Shown: positions 11,794-25,523 of the stretch, piece after piece
Numbering within the stretch: position 1 is the stretch's first letter
Layout: each line of letters starts with the position of its first letter
Source of the DNA: Paragordius varius
Lineage: Eukaryota > Nematomorpha
Assembly (NCBI GenBank): GCA_964247055.1
Contig: OZ176052.1
Coordinates: forward strand, 10,354,001-10,418,000
Direction: 5' to 3'
DNA length: 64,000 bases
Translations under genes and position numbers: made by a program
Notes under the pieces: model-generated
The model's database searches: none
Seen by the model: only the letters and a program-made list of their open reading frames with translations
What the model was told of the DNA's origin: nothing

Positions 11794-12376
11794 ATTTGAG
11801 TACGCTACCTAAAAATTACGCAATCAATTTTTATCACCGTCCTTTTTACAGAAGCAAATATAATGACATAAGTTATCATTATTTGCTATCGTATGTCGTC
11901 ATTTGTACCTTAAAATGCTTTAACAATTTACCCAATCCATAGAATTAGTGTAAAACAAATAAAGTCATTAATGGGTTTTATAACGTTTGATTCTTTAATG
12001 TATATGTCTCAACAAATATGTATGTGGCAAATGTTTATTTATTTAATACAAACACGTAACAGAAAAAATATGACCTTCTACCATAAAATATCATCCGACC
12101 ATTACAGTCTTTTTGCCGATGCTTTTAATTAATGTATATAATAAATACCTATTTAAATTTAATTGTAAATTGGATTAAAATATAATTTGTATTTTGGAAT
12201 TACAAGATGAGTTTAAATCTAGCATATTAAAAAATATAGTTAAACTGCATATCTTATGATAAATATGTAATTAATACATTAATATATAAGTATAAGCAAT
12301 ATTTAAATATAATCAAAAACTCTGCCATCATTGTGCCGTAATGGGGATCAAAATATCTACGATTATGAATCGTATA
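11794..12376. other. 5' flank of SPH1
   Basis: AT-rich sequence between the SPH1 promoter and the hAT remnant, shared nearly base for base with 24,937-25,523. Nothing coding is seen. It includes a short CATAAGTTATCATTATTTGC block that could hold upstream control sites, but none is identifiable. Confidence 0.4.
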
Positions 12377-13591
12377 TAGAGTAACCAGATGTCCCGCTTT
12401 TGGCGGGATAGTCCTGATTTCTCAAAACTTGTCCCACGCGTTTTTAAAAAGTCCCGACTTTTGGAATCCAGTTAAATTTTAAAGTAAAATCATTGTTTTG
12501 CGCTCGTGTTCGTAGCGGAAGTTAAATATCAGAACATACTTGAATATTGTAAAACGCGTTGGTTAGCACTTATGGCAGCTATCGAAAAAATTTGGAAAAT
12601 GTATGATCCCTTTAAATCCTACTTTCTACCACAAGACAAATGTCCTAAAATTTTAGTAATGAGACAAAATCAAGCTGCTTTTTTCAAAACATCATTAAAC
12701 TTTTTGGTGATAAAATCAAATTTTATAATTTAAAATATCAATGTCAAGGAGGTTAGTAAATAATTGTCTCCCGTTTACTATTCGCAATGATATAAACGAG
12801 CTCGAAGAGCAAGGTCAATAAATTGTCAGGATTTTTATGAACCATATAAATATAAATGGTTTTTTATATTAACTGCAAAGATTATTTAGAAGACTGTGCG
12901 GTACAATTTCGATATTAATTTTCGGATTACATAAAAACCAATTGATACGATGTGAAAATCATTTGATAATATTACTAAAAAATTCTTGAATATAATTTCT
13001 GAAAATGATTTATATAATGAAGTGTCATTATTTAAAAATTATGGATAAGGAAAAGCTCTAATATTGGGCAAAATAGTAGTGAACAATGGTTGGAAACATA
13101 TCATTTTGTTAACTATGTTTTTTACAATAATGTTTTGAAAATTGTGAATTTGCACTATCTTTGCCTGGAACTAACGCTGAGACTGAAAGCGTTTTCTCCA
13201 CAGTAAATTAAGTGTGAACATCAGAAAAATTAAATTAAATATTGAAACTCTGAAAGCCATTTGATGTGTCAAAAATTATTTAACTGATTCTTGTGAAGAC
13301 TTTTATATATTTTAAAAATGATAACAACCTGCTCAAACGAATCCAATCAAATAAAAAATATATCAAGGAATAACTATAAGATATTTTTTTTATACATATA
13401 AATTGTACTTTTTGCTCAAACGAATCACTAAATAAATATATATCAAGGAATAAAATATAATACATTTTTTTTACTTATAAATTGTCCTTAATTTAAAAAT
13501 AAATATTACGATTTTACTTTTGTATATAGAAAGTAACCCCCCTTTCCTTTAGAGTTGTGCCACTTTGTCCATTTTAAATTTTAGTCACCTA
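12377..13591 (+). mobile_element. Truncated hAT-superfamily DNA transposon (module 1 copy)
   Basis: Conceptual translation gives pieces of a hAT transposase of the SCAND3/ZBED-like kind. A block with KTRWLALMAAIEKIW...YDPFKSYFLPQDKCPKI lies at about 12,540-12,650, and the C-terminal dimerisation block with LPGTNAETES is at about 13,155-13,210. The N-terminal half and much of the catalytic core are missing and frames are broken. Plausible ends are TAGAGTAACCAG at 12,377 and the inverted TAGTCACCTA at 13,582-13,591. GATGTCCCG-type subterminal repeats follow the 5' end. The same remnant sits at 25,524-26,742, so it inserted before the module duplicated. Confidence 0.7.
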
Positions 13592-14647
13592 ATTATCATT
13601 CGCTTTCAGGATATCGAAATGATATATGCGGTATACTAAATGGGATTTTTAATATATCTTCTATTAGTTAAAATCGGAAAATTCCATTATGGCACATTAG
13701 GTCGAATAAAATTATATAAAATAAAGGAACTCACTTCCACTAAATTTTGTTTGTTAATACTAAAAAATATTATTGAATGATTTTACATTTTTGAAGGGTC
13801 TTTAAAGGACTTATATGAATTGAAGATTAAAAGTCGCACGTTGTACCAAATCCTTCTATTATGCGGTTAATACTTCATTTTTAATGATCATATATTTAAT
13901 AAATCATATAAGTTTATCCAATATATTGTGAAAAAATAATTTAGGGCTAATATAGAAAAGAAATTTTGACAATTTACACCAAAGAAGTAGCGTATTTTAT
14001 TAAAAACCTCTATACACAGTGTCCACCAAAAAACCTGATGTCTAGTAGGAAAATAGGATTATGGCTTTTGGTTTTGTATTACAAGTAATATAAGCAAGTT
14101 ATTTACGCTTGTGGTAAGTGCACCATATTAGAATGGAAAAAATATCACAAACTAGATAAAAAAGAAAAATAATATTTTTTTAAAAAATTAATTTTTAGTT
14201 GTGGGCTTCGAAAGTCCCTTTGCTCTTCTAAAATAGGCTAGTTTTAAAATAAAACCAAAGTGCCGAGATTAAATATATGCTGAATTTTGATATCAAGTAA
14301 AAATATTTTAAAAAAATCCATACTTTTTTCAAAAACTTGCAAAATATTGTTGAAGCGTATTTCATACTATTTTGAAGCATTATGGAAACAGTATAAAAAA
14401 AATTTAAGTCATTATAAAAACACTTATTCTATATAATTCGATGATGCCGAGTATTTTTATCACCTCAGAATTTCAAAAATTAGTCCGTTTTAAAGATTAT
14501 GATAAGACGAATTTGTTTTTTACATTCATTTGAAAGTAAATGAACCTTCAAATTATAATTTTGAAGCTATAGAAATGTTCCGCATCCTAATCGAAAAAGT
14601 CTTTTTATAATGTCTTAAAGCATTTTACCGTTTCTATCATGCTTTGA
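13592..14647. repeat. Single arm of the palindromic repeat family
   Basis: Non-coding repeat with the family's landmark blocks, for example GTGGTAAGTGCACCAT near 14,112, GTGGGCTTCGAAAGTCCC near 14,201 and GCATTATGGAAACAGTATAA near 14,377. It matches 26,742-27,682 of module 2 and ends at about 14,647, where module 2 continues into the opposite arm. A stretch near 13,975-14,090 is absent from module 2. Confidence 0.6.
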
Positions 14648-14756
14648 AGGAAAAAGCGGGACAAATCTGAGAAAGGGAGGCAGGGGGGTCCAACCAAAAA
14701 TTTTTATACAAAAAATTTATTGTAATATTTATTTATTTTTAACACAAATATATTAT

Positions 14757-14813
<57 letters not shown>

Positions 14814-15574
14814 GGATATTTTTTATTGAGGGAATGCGTTTTAGCAGATTGTCATCCTTTTATAAAATATAAGTCTTCACAAGAATTTGTTAAATTATAT
14901 TTGACAGATAAAATGGCCTTTAAAGTTTCGACATAATTTGATTTTTCCGATGTCCACACCTGATTTAGTGTGGAAAAACGCGCTCAGTAGCAGCGTTGGT
15001 TTCAGGTAAAGATAGTGCCAATTCCCAATTTGTAACTTATGATTGTATGGAACATAGTTTGTTTCAAAATGATGAAATATTTCTAACAATTTCTTTTGTT
15101 TATAATTTAAGTTTGTCATTATTAATATATTTTTTAACTCTAGAAAAAGGATCATTTTCTGAGAGATTACTTTTTGGGAATTTTTGAGAGATGCAGATGT
15201 AATCAAATGATTTGAGCATCGCACCAATTAAATTCTGGTTTTAATGTTATCCAATGATCATTGGATTGCAGCGTCTAGTCTTCCAAATAATCTTTACAGT
15301 TTGTGTAACATTTTCATATGGTACAGGATATAAGCTTTGTTTTTGTAAATTATTTATAATATTGCGGATGGTTAATAATATAAAATTACCTTTCTTGACA
15401 TTGGAATTTCAGGTTACCAACTTCATTGGATACTTTGATTGTCGAAATTTTGTTACCTTCTACCAATTCAATGATATGATAAAGAGAGAAGCTTGATTAT
15501 CTAGGAATAACTATATTTTTGAAGAATCGCTTTCAAAAAACTTTTCGAAAGTTGTAGGACATTTGTCCAGTTAT
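14648..15574 (-). mobile_element. Remnant of a second hAT transposon at the module junction
   Basis: On the minus strand, translation at about 15,020-14,960 gives LALSLPETNAATERVF, followed after a break by the WTSEK and VETLKAIL blocks typical of the hAT C-terminal dimerisation domain. Upstream frames (to about 15,570) are heavily broken. It is oriented opposite to the hAT inside the modules and is not a copy of it. It occupies the gap between the two duplicated modules; an (AT)n tract lies at about 14,759-14,811. Termini were not found. Confidence 0.55.
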
Positions 15575-16570
15575 ACAATGGCGTATTTTTAGGTCATAAA
15601 GGCCTTAAATTAACGGCAAAAACGCCTGACCTTATTTTACCTAGTTACAGGTAATATTTTAAGCTTTCAAGGAGACCATGTGGCTTCATAAATTATCTAT
15701 AAATTAGCTCCAAAACAAATCAATTTTTAGCGGGTAGCTCCTTATCCAGGGGCAGGTATAAATAAGCGTTGGCAAAATTTTTGCCTTTATATGGGGAATA
15801 TCTGGAATTAGGATTCCATATGTTCCTATTAGTTTCATAGGTTATCTGAAATTCGGCTCCAAAGGCAGGTTATATCGATATGGTGATGCAGTTTTAGGGG
15901 GTAGCCCTCTAATCAGGGGTGAAACAAAAAAACGCTCAATTAAAATTTTTGCCTTAATTCGCTCAAAAAGTCATTCTATGGCGGCGCATTTTTTAGGGCA
16001 ATAGCCTAATTAAGGGGTAATAAAAAAACCACTCTACTTAAATTTTTGCCTTTTACGGGTTATATTTCAGGCCCTTATAAAACTTATATGGCCTGATAAG
16101 TTTTCTGAAACTTAAGTTGTAAACAACTCAATTTCGATATTGTGGCACAGTATTATCCGCGGGTAGTTAACTACCAGAGGTTGATACAAAAAGCGCTTGA
16201 TTAAAATTTTTTGTCTTTTTACGGTGAATACCTGGAATCATGATTGATTCCATATGATCTCATTAGTTAAAATTGTCTCAAAACTAAAAAATCATTCTAT
16301 GGTGGCGCATTTTTTCAGGGCGTTAGGGGCCTAATTAACAGTTAATTAAAACCACACAACCTAAAAGTTTGCCCTGTTACGTATTTTAAGCACCTATTTA
16401 ACTTATATGGCCTGATAGGTTTTCTGAAATTTAGCCCCGAAGGCAGGATATTTCCATATGACGTGGCAGTTTTTAGCGGGCTCCATACCCAGCAGCCAAT
16501 ATAAAAAACGCATCATAAAAATTTTGCCTTTTATCAGGGAATACCTGGAATCCTCATTGAATTATAACGG
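15575..16570. repeat. Satellite array (module 2, array 1)
   Basis: About six monomers of the same 160-bp satellite. The match to module 1 begins abruptly at 15,575 (equivalent to about 1,898), so the first monomers of the module 1 array have no counterpart here. Numerous small insertions and deletions separate the two arrays. Confidence 0.7.
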
Positions 16571-16959
16571 TCTCATGCCTTAGGCGAAAAATAGAAAAAT
16601 TATTTTTGTTGACTTTTTTTTTATAAAAAATGGCATTTTACGGAGATAGCGGGTAAAAAGAGGGACTAAAAATAAAAAAGAGATCCGACTATGCTCGCGC
16701 AATCGAAAAAAATAATAAAAAATCATATTTAAAATCTAATGATCCAACAGGTTTTCCGGAAAATTTCATCGACAATTTATGTGGACTTGTTTTCAAAAAA
16801 AACCAGTTTTTTACACGGGGTGGGCCCGAACTGTGGGCCTATTCAAAAAAGGAGAAGCTATTGTCGCATTCATCAATGATTATATTTTTTCGACATTTGG
16901 GTTTGAATGGGTCTCCCGGTTTTTCGGAAACAGATCACAAAGTTAGCATTTTCCATTTT

Positions 16960-16970
<11 letters not shown>
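16571..16970. repeat. Block that ends the satellite array (copy 3 of 4)
   Basis: Counterpart of 3,031-3,420, with scattered small deletions and an (AT)n tract at its right edge (about 16,965-16,990). Confidence 0.6.
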
Positions 16971-16990
<20 letters not shown>

Positions 16991-18809
16991 TTAATGTTCT
17001 CTTTACTGTAAATTGAAGAAAAAAATACCGTACATCTTTTTTTATTGTATAATTCATCCCAGATCAGAGGTTTGTTATTAATTGAGTTGTTGATATTAGG
17101 TTTAATTACATGAAATGTTAACAAAATACAATATTTTAAAGAGCAATTTCCTAAATAAAATTTTTATTACAATAAAAGAATATATATTTAATATATAGTA
17201 AAGATTTATAAAATAAAATGATTTATTATAAAAAACTATCTTTTTCGTGTGGCATTGCTACCGTTCCCCTAAACAACTGAAGTTTTACGGAACACTCAAC
17301 TTTTAAAAAGGGATTCATTTCCGAGTTACCGTTTACCTTATCAGGGTTAAAGCCTCTTTGCACTCTTTGCGAACGGATAGTCATCTTAAAGTAAAAAGGT
17401 ATTTAATGGCTTTAGTTAGTTCTTTCAGATTTAAAAGGCAAACGATCTTGCCGAATTGACCAGCACATTGTTAATAAAATTGTCTCATTCCTTTAGTGGA
17501 AACATACAGAAATCACCGAACCATTATTTACACTTATAATTCAATATGTCTTAGCAGACGAATTTCATAAATTTACACATGTTAACACTTCATTTGAATT
17601 TTATATTTTCTAACCGTTGGGCTAGTTTTTTTAAAGTGGTAAACAAACTACCGCTTTGAAACTTATTTTGCTTAATTTAATTTCAGACTCTTTTCACTGT
17701 ATATAGAACACTTGGAATTTTTACAGCTCAAGTTCTAGAGGCCCGAATTCGGTTAACTCCAAACAAATTGAAATCAACAAAAATCATAAATAACAAATTT
17801 GAGTAAAATGTAATTTTGTACTTTCTTAATTTATAAAAACAAGATATGTGAGAATCGGAAAAAAACGGAAAATCATTCCGTTTCCAAATTAAAATTTTAA
17901 ATCATTTATAAATACGCCGACATTATAAGTTTTTTTTGAATTAGGCCCTCAATTCCCACCAGTAAAAATCGGTTTTTTGGAAAAAACAGGTCGCTAGAAT
18001 TTAAAATTTGAACGATGTTTCCATAAAACGTGTGGGTTTATTAAGTTTAAATAGTATACTTTTTAATATTTATAAATGCGCCGAGAATGACTAAACCCTT
18101 TTTTAAATTAAACTCAGTTAGCCCCACACTATGAAAGTTTTGGAAAAATTGTTGACTGTGGCACACAATACCGAAGTGTGGGCACAGTTATTTTCAAAAT
18201 GATTTTAATTGTTTTACAACTGCGTCGAAAGTGTTGCCCTTGTAAATTATCCCCTCAATATAGCACTGAAAATAGGGATTTTAAGATATAATTATTGTTG
18301 CAGCAATTTTCAAAAAAACTTGTAGGCCCATGCAAATTTAATAGTGTACTTTTACATTGTTTTGCTTTTCAAATAGCCACTCAATGAGGTTCCACCCGTA
18401 ATGAATTCTTTATAAGTTAAGCACTTTTCTAGAAACGTGTAGACGCAGTTAGTTTGAATAATATTTTTTTAAGTTGTTTTTCATTTCACGGATAATTACT
18501 AGTTTTTTAATTAGCCCCTTAGTTCTACCCTCTCCATGTATAATTTTTGATTTTTGGCTTGGAAACATCAATCCGCAAAATGGGTGGACACATAATTTAG
18601 ATTTTTTAATGAATTAAAATTTATATTATAATATTCCATATTTTTATAATATTTGATTTAAAACAGACATGGGGTCATCATACCTCAGTTATATGTAAGA
18701 GTTGTGCGATTCGTATTCAAGTGATAAGATTAAAAATTTAATTAGTTGTAAATTCAAATCACGAAATTAGTATACGATTGATTACTAATGACAAATTCCC
18801 TACGTAATA

Positions 18810-18850
<41 letters not shown>

Positions 18851-18990
18851 GTAAATCTCGTGCTGTACGCAGCCCGAGGAAGTCCTTCGAACTTCTGGGG
18901 GGCTATTTGAATAAAGGGACAATAAAATGATTCATATATGTAGATTATTTCAAATCATTATTTAATAGCTATGATTTCATAGGATTTAAA
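16971..18990. other. Intermodule spacer, module 2
   Basis: Copy of 3,421-5,459 with many small indels, an expanded (AT)n tract at about 18,808-18,848 and the same GC-rich hairpin near 18,859-18,880. No gene is visible, and short open frames are not shared with module 1. Confidence 0.55.
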
Positions 18991-20410
18991 CTGTGCATTC
19001 ATACTAATATATTGTTTATTGGTGTAAAGGCCCCAAATTGACCGCTAACGGAAAAATATAATTTTACCTTTTTATGGGTAATATTTGAAGCCTTTATTGA
19101 ACTCCTATGGCTTCTTAAGTTTTTTGAAAAATAGCTCCAAAGTCACGCCATTTTTGTATGGCGTCTCGGTTTTAAACCGGTAGACCCCTACCCATAGGCC
19201 TATATGGAAAAAGCGATAAGATAAATTTTTTGCATTTATAGGGAAAATATATGGAATCATCTTTGAGACCATCGTCTCATGGGTTCGAAACCTCAACACT
19301 AAATATCGTTACATGATGGCGTATTTTTAGGACATAAAGGCCCCAAATTAACGGATAATAAAAAAGACATGACCTTAGTTTTTACCTAGTTACGGGTAAT
19401 ATTTGGAACTTTAAATGAGCTCATATGGCATAAGTTTTAATTTAGTTCCAAAAGAACGCAATTTTTATGTAGTAGCACAGTTTTTGGCGAGTACCTACCC
19501 AGAGGCAGGTATAAAAAGGCGTCGGGCAAAATTTTTGTCTTAATATGGGGAATATCTGGAATTATAATGTCAATATGTTCCTATAAGTTCTTGGAAATAT
19601 GGCTAAACCAAAATATTGTTCTATGGCGGCAAATATTTTAGTGCGTAAAACTTTTCTCAGCGACTCATTGAAATAACCCCCTATACTAAAATTGTTTTTC
19701 AAGGGGTATAAATATTTTAGGCCCTTATTGAACTCACATAGTCTCATAAGTTTTCGGAAATTTGGCTCCAAGGGCATGCTGTATCGATATGGTGATGCAT
19801 TTTTACACCGGTAGCCCCCTACCCAGAGCTTATTTAACCACTAATTTAAAAAACCTATCGATTTAAAATTTTGCGTTTTTACGGGTAATATTTCAGGCCC
19901 TTATAAAACTTATATGGCCTGATAAGTTTTCTAAAAATTATCTCCTAAACAACGCTATTATTATATGGTAGCGCAGTTGTAGGCGGGTAGCTTTTCAGAG
20001 GATGATAAAAAAGCGCTTGATTAAAATTTTTGCCTTTTTACGGAGAATACATGGAATCATGATTGATTCCATATGCTTTCATTAGTTATCGGAAAAATTG
20101 CCTCACTATTACAAAAATATTCTATGGTGGCGCATTTTTTAGGGCGTAAAGGGCCTAATTAACGGCTAAAAAAACCGTACCACCTAGGTTTTTGCCTTTT
20201 TACGGATAATACTTTGAGCACGGATTGTACTCATATGGCCTGATAGGTTTTCTGAAACATAGTCCCAAAAGCACACTAGTTCGATATGACGGGTCAGTTT
20301 TTAGCGGGTATCTCCTTACCCAGCAGCTATCATCAAAGAAACGCTTGATTATGATTTTTGCCTTTTAACAGAGAATACCTGAAATCCTTATTTTTTACGG
20401 TCTCATGCTT
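18991..20410. repeat. Satellite array (module 2, array 2)
   Basis: Counterpart of 5,460-6,870, same monomer of about 160 bp in the same order. The right half (about 19,900-20,330) is much closer to module 1 than the left half. Confidence 0.7.
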
Positions 20411-20787
20411 TGGGCAAAATATAGATTCAAAAAATTATTTTTGTGGACTTAATTTTTAAAAAAACAGTGGCATTTTACGAGGGGAGCGGGTAAAAAGAGG
20501 GCCTAAATTAAAAAGGCGAGCCGACTATGTTCGGGGAAATCAAATATGTAAAAAAATCATATTTGAAATCGAATGGTCCAACACGTTTTCCGGAGTCTCA
20601 AAGAGACCATTTTTGTGGACTATTGTTTTTTACACGGGGTGGGCCCGAAGTAGGGACCTAATTAAAAGGGCAAAGCTATTGTCGGGGCATTCAATGATTA
20701 TATTTTTTCAACATTTGGATTTGAATGGGTATACCGGTTTACCGGAAAATGATCACAAAGTCAGCATTTTCCATTTTTATAAATATA
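20411..20787. repeat. Block that ends the satellite array (copy 4 of 4)
   Basis: Nearly identical to 6,871-7,243. It runs straight into the uninterrupted target site (20,788-20,799) where module 1 has the 392-bp insertion. Confidence 0.6.
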
Positions 20788-20799
20788 GATTATATCATT

Positions 20800-21257
20800 T
20801 TACACATTTTCATAAATTTTGTTTGACAGATTTTAAATAAACATTATATCAATTATATTACTTTTTAATCTGAATATCAATTTAAAATTAATTTATTACT
20901 AATTCATTATGCATTTTTATGTAATGTTATACAAATTAGTTTATGAACTGTTCTAATTTATTTAGTCTAGAGTTGTTTAAATTAAAAAGGATTTTTAACA
21001 GAAAAAACATATTTTAAACTTTTAACGAGGTTAAACCTAAAACTGCACCGAACGGCACTGTTAACAAACTATTGACATTGAAACAATATGCAACAGAAAA
21101 TATTTATTTTTTTTGATATTCCTCCAATAATCATATCAATCACAACTATTTATAAATACAAATAGATGTTTAATTATATATTTTTTATTTTGCTAAACCC
21201 ATAATTTATGCCCAATTTTGCATTTTAGTGAATCTACTAGTTAAATTTTCCTATTTA
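20800..21257. other. 3' flank of SPH2
   Basis: Non-coding counterpart of 7,660-8,119, with more substitutions than seen inside the gene itself. Confidence 0.4.
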
Positions 21258-24200
21258 TTAGGGTATAACTAAATCTCCCAGCTCTTCTTTAATATAATCG
21301 GCATATTTTCCCACCACATAATATGGCTGTTCTTTGCGTTGACACAATGTATCTTTCCGTATAGCATAAAGAGTGTCTGCTTGCTTAATACTACGGCTGC
21401 AAATCAAAGGCATTCCCAGATCATTCTAAATGTCCATATAAATTTTTATTTTAAAATGTTAAATTAAGCACCAATTTTCGTTTTTATTTATGTGCAAAAT
21501 TTTAGTCATAATAATAACATAATAAATATTCAATCGATATTAATTTAGAGTCAAGATACTTGGCATTCATAATCGTAATCTTCCACATCAGTATTTCTAA
21601 CAACGATGATTTCGGAAACATTTGTGGCAAGTATTTGTCTTGGGCGAATTCGGTGATATTCCCGATCCGTGTTTTGAGATATGGTTTTTCTACTTGGGTA
21701 GAAAACTAAATTAAAAAAATGTAGAGAATACAAAAATATTTTACAAAAAATTTTTAACTTTTATTTAAACTTAAATCTTACGTGATTCTACTTTATTTGT
21801 CCAAGGCTGATATACGCCATATCTGTACATATCGCAGGCGGTATATGCATCAAACCGAACAACTAAGGAAAGTGGTGAGACATCCTGTTCTCGTTTAAGC
21901 ACTACTAATGATAAAGGATTGTTTTTGGGCCCGTTTACAATACGTTCCACTTCAAGGTTTAAATTTTCTAGAGTGTATCCTCCTTGGATTGAAATATTTT
22001 CTGGTCTATATAATTAGGATTAATCTTATAATATAAAAAACTATTTCGTTATCTTTCATATGAATTATAAAAAACCAATTTTGATGAAACAATATATATT
22101 TTAAAAATTGGTATAAGATTTAAACACATAATTATTACCGAACGTCTTCCACACATTCTTTCAATGTTAGGATGTGTTTTTTGGAAACATAGCTCCCCTG
22201 ACAGTTTTTGGATGGGAGGACAAGTTTCACCTATTAAAAAAATTTATTGATTTCAAACACTATGCGTAAATTTTGATCTAAACAATCTTTCTCTCTATAT
22301 AAATGATATTTCGATTTGAAATAAATGGAAGTTTTGGACAACCTAATCAAAATATCATGATTCAGACTCACCATTAAAAATATAAAATTAATGTTGGCGT
22401 TTCATTATTATTTCATTATCTTTTGGTAGTTTTAGACTCCAGGGCGATTTTGAATTTAGATTATATTAAAAAATAAAAAATATTGAGCCAAAATGCATTC
22501 TTTAGCCTTTTAGGCGCATGACTTAATTTTACTTAAATAATCCTCATTTCGAATTTTACCTTTCCTTTTTTTAAATCGTACAATATATATTTAACTTTAG
22601 AGTTATTTTAATAAAATTTTTGCATCAATTATATTTATTAATTTAAAATTAGCTGCCTGTTTCATTCGGTTTTTGGAACCATTACAATTTTGGACTTGAT
22701 AAAAAAAACTGTAAAAAAATATATGCATTACATAAGAGAACGTTTGAAAATTTAATTATAGGCAAAACAACGTTCAAAACAGTAGTTTTATTACTATTTT
22801 AAGTGGCGTACAAAACTATCCCAAAATGAATTCGTTCGCAAAATTTTTATTTTTTTGAATCAGATAATTAATTATAAATTAATATTTTCGGATTTGCACA
22901 TCAAATCCTGATATTATACAGGAAATGTGATAATAGCTCATATGATTAACACTTAATTTTAACTAAATAAGTCAATTATTAGTATAAAAATTGTATTTTA
23001 TTGTTGAGATCTTATCGCTTTAATGATTCTGTTTTAGGTCATTATTTACAATTTAAGTAACTAGGAGTTTAGTTTATGAAGTTTGTTTTTATACAGTGTT
23101 ATATAAATTTACCCCAGGATTGAAAAAAAATATATTACATGGTAAGGTTTATCCTCGTAAGATTTTACGTAATCATTTTGATCCCTTGGGGGATCGGGTA
23201 GAAAGTAGCCTAAAACATAATATAATATTCATATTTAAAATTATGTTATACATTAAAATTGTCATTGGTTACGAGTGCATTCATTTAAACGGTAGCACAA
23301 AATTAGGAGTCTAAAAAATGTGCTGTGATAAATATATTTTGATAAAAATATATCAAGATTTTCATGGTGCTTTTGATCTAAGAGTTTTACGAGTCCTTTG
23401 AGAAAGTTATTTACACTTATATGGTAATTGTTCAATATTTGATAATCACGAGCACCTAATAGTTAAATTAATTTTTTTATTTTGAATATTTATATCTGAT
23501 CGCCGAAAGTCTCCTATTTTTTAACTTCGCTAAATGCCCCAAATTTCTTTTAATGCCAGATTATGACATTAAAATAAATTATTTGTAAAAAGGAATACAG
23601 TTATTACAATTTACAAATAGCCTAAAATTATACAGTTAGGTGTTTATTAAAACTCAGATTAGAATATTTTTTCATTCAACATACTATAAACACAAAAAAA
23701 TTTATGATATTACATTTAAATATTTTTGTTATTTTTTGTTTGCTAAATTAACAATTATAATAACATTCATATTTTTACAGTAAAAATAAATAAAAATAAA
23801 TTTAATAAAATGTTGTTTTTTATTTTATTTTTTATCATCTGGTTTATGAATGTATAATAAACTTACAATGTTTTTAAAATTCACCTGAGCGGGAGTTACA
23901 AAGTATGTAAATTAATACAAAATAAAATTTAAAAGTTGTGGATATCAACCGAAAATCCGTACAAATCCACGTAAAAATATTAATTTGTGTTAATTTACTG
24001 GGATACGGATTGTTGGTTGTTAATCCTATATTGTAATAATTTATATACTTAATTCTCGCTCATGTAAGATTTTTAAAAACAACAGTAAATTTATTATTCA
24101 CTCATAAACCAATAAATTAAAAATAATATTTTTTTTGATATATAATTTTTTTTACTGTATTATGAATGTTAAGATTTTAATAGTGAGTTTGGCAAGTAAA

Positions 24201-24869
24201 TAAATAATTAATTTTGAGTTTCATGAAATTTTACGTATTAGGGATGTTAAAGGATTAACACGATGATATTGAGTTTTGACAAAAACCCTGACTATATTAT
24301 TTTAGATTATTTAAAAATTGTTATGACAAAATGATAAATCTTAATACCTTAAGTTATATGATTATTTATTTATTTTCCTTAAATTTTTTATGCCCAATTT
24401 CGATTTTCTCTCAAAATTTTTAAAACTGGAACATCAACAAATAAAAATTTTTGCGGGAAATGAATTTGGTTGTGTTAAAAAATTGTTAATCTTTTTTGCA
24501 CACAGAGTATTGATAAGATTTGCATGCTAGAGACTATTTAATAATTACAATATGGTGTAAAGCAGAATAAGAAGAACCGATTACATTCTTTTAAGTGGTT
24601 ATTAATAATTAATTGTTAGTAAATAAGTTTTTAATATATTATGATTCATTTTTAAACGGTATTCTTTAAAGCTGTAGAATCACGGTCATAAATAATATTG
24701 TTACAATATTACTCTAGTGGTTTTATTATCCATTTAAAAATAAAAACTCGGTTCCATTTAATGCAATACTCTTTATATTATATAATATATATATATATAT
24801 ATATATATTACCGCCCAAAGAATTTCCGATAACAAGTGACATCGTAATAATTAGCAAGGTCAAATTCAT
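21258..24869 (-). CDS. Secreted trypsin-fold serine protease homologue, catalytically dead (SPH2)
   Basis: Exons 24812-24869, 23139-23209, 22139-22230, 21782-22005, 21560-21705 and 21258-21425 encode 252 aa. By my reading the protein differs from SPH1 at one residue only (Ile to Met in the signal peptide), and exons 2-6 are identical in sequence. All features of SPH1 apply: signal peptide, three conserved disulfides, Glu at the H57 site, no Asp at the D102 site, Leu at the S195 site (CQNDLGMPLIC across the exon 5/6 junction) and no activation cleavage site. Introns are also almost identical, whereas the surrounding satellites differ by many indels. This indicates a very recent duplication, gene conversion of the gene body, or an assembly duplicate of one locus. 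Confidence 0.85.
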
Positions 24870-24925
24870 TCGAAAAGGAAAAACTCAAATAAAATGATGC
24901 TAATAAAATTCTTTTTTTAGAGTGG

Positions 24926-24936
24926 CCTTTTAAAGT
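24926..24936 (-). promoter_or_regulatory. TATA-like box of SPH2
   Basis: ACTTTAAAAGG, 57-67 nt upstream of the SPH2 start, identical to the SPH1 site. Confidence 0.5.
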
Positions 24937-25523
24937 ATTTGAGTACGCTACCTAAAAATTACGCAATCAATTTTTATCACCGTCCTTTTTACAGAAGCAA
25001 ATATAATGACATAAGTTATCATTATTTGCTATCGTATGTCGTCAATTTGTACCTTAAAATGCTTTAACAATTTACTCAATCCATAGAATTAGTGTAAAAC
25101 AAATAACCTCATTAATGGGTTTTATAACGTTTGATTCTTTAATGTATATGTCTCAACAAATATGTATGTGGCAAATGTTTATTTATTTAATACAAACACG
25201 TAACAGAAAAAATATGACCTTCTACCATAAAATATCATCCGACCATTACAGTCTTTTTGCCGATGCTCTTAATTAATGTATATAATAAATACTTATTTAA
25301 ATTTAATTGTAAATTGGATAAAAATATAATTTGTATTTTGGAATTACAAGATGTTTAGTTTAAATCTAGCATATTAAAAAATATAGTTAAACTGCATATC
25401 TTATGATAAATATGTAATTAATACATTAATATATAAGTATAAGCAATATTTAAATATAATCAAAAACTCTGCCATCATTGTGCCGTAATGGGGATCAAAA
25501 TATCTACGATTATGAATCGTATA
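24937..25523. other. 5' flank of SPH2
   Basis: Copy of 11,794-12,376, no gene seen. Confidence 0.4.
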
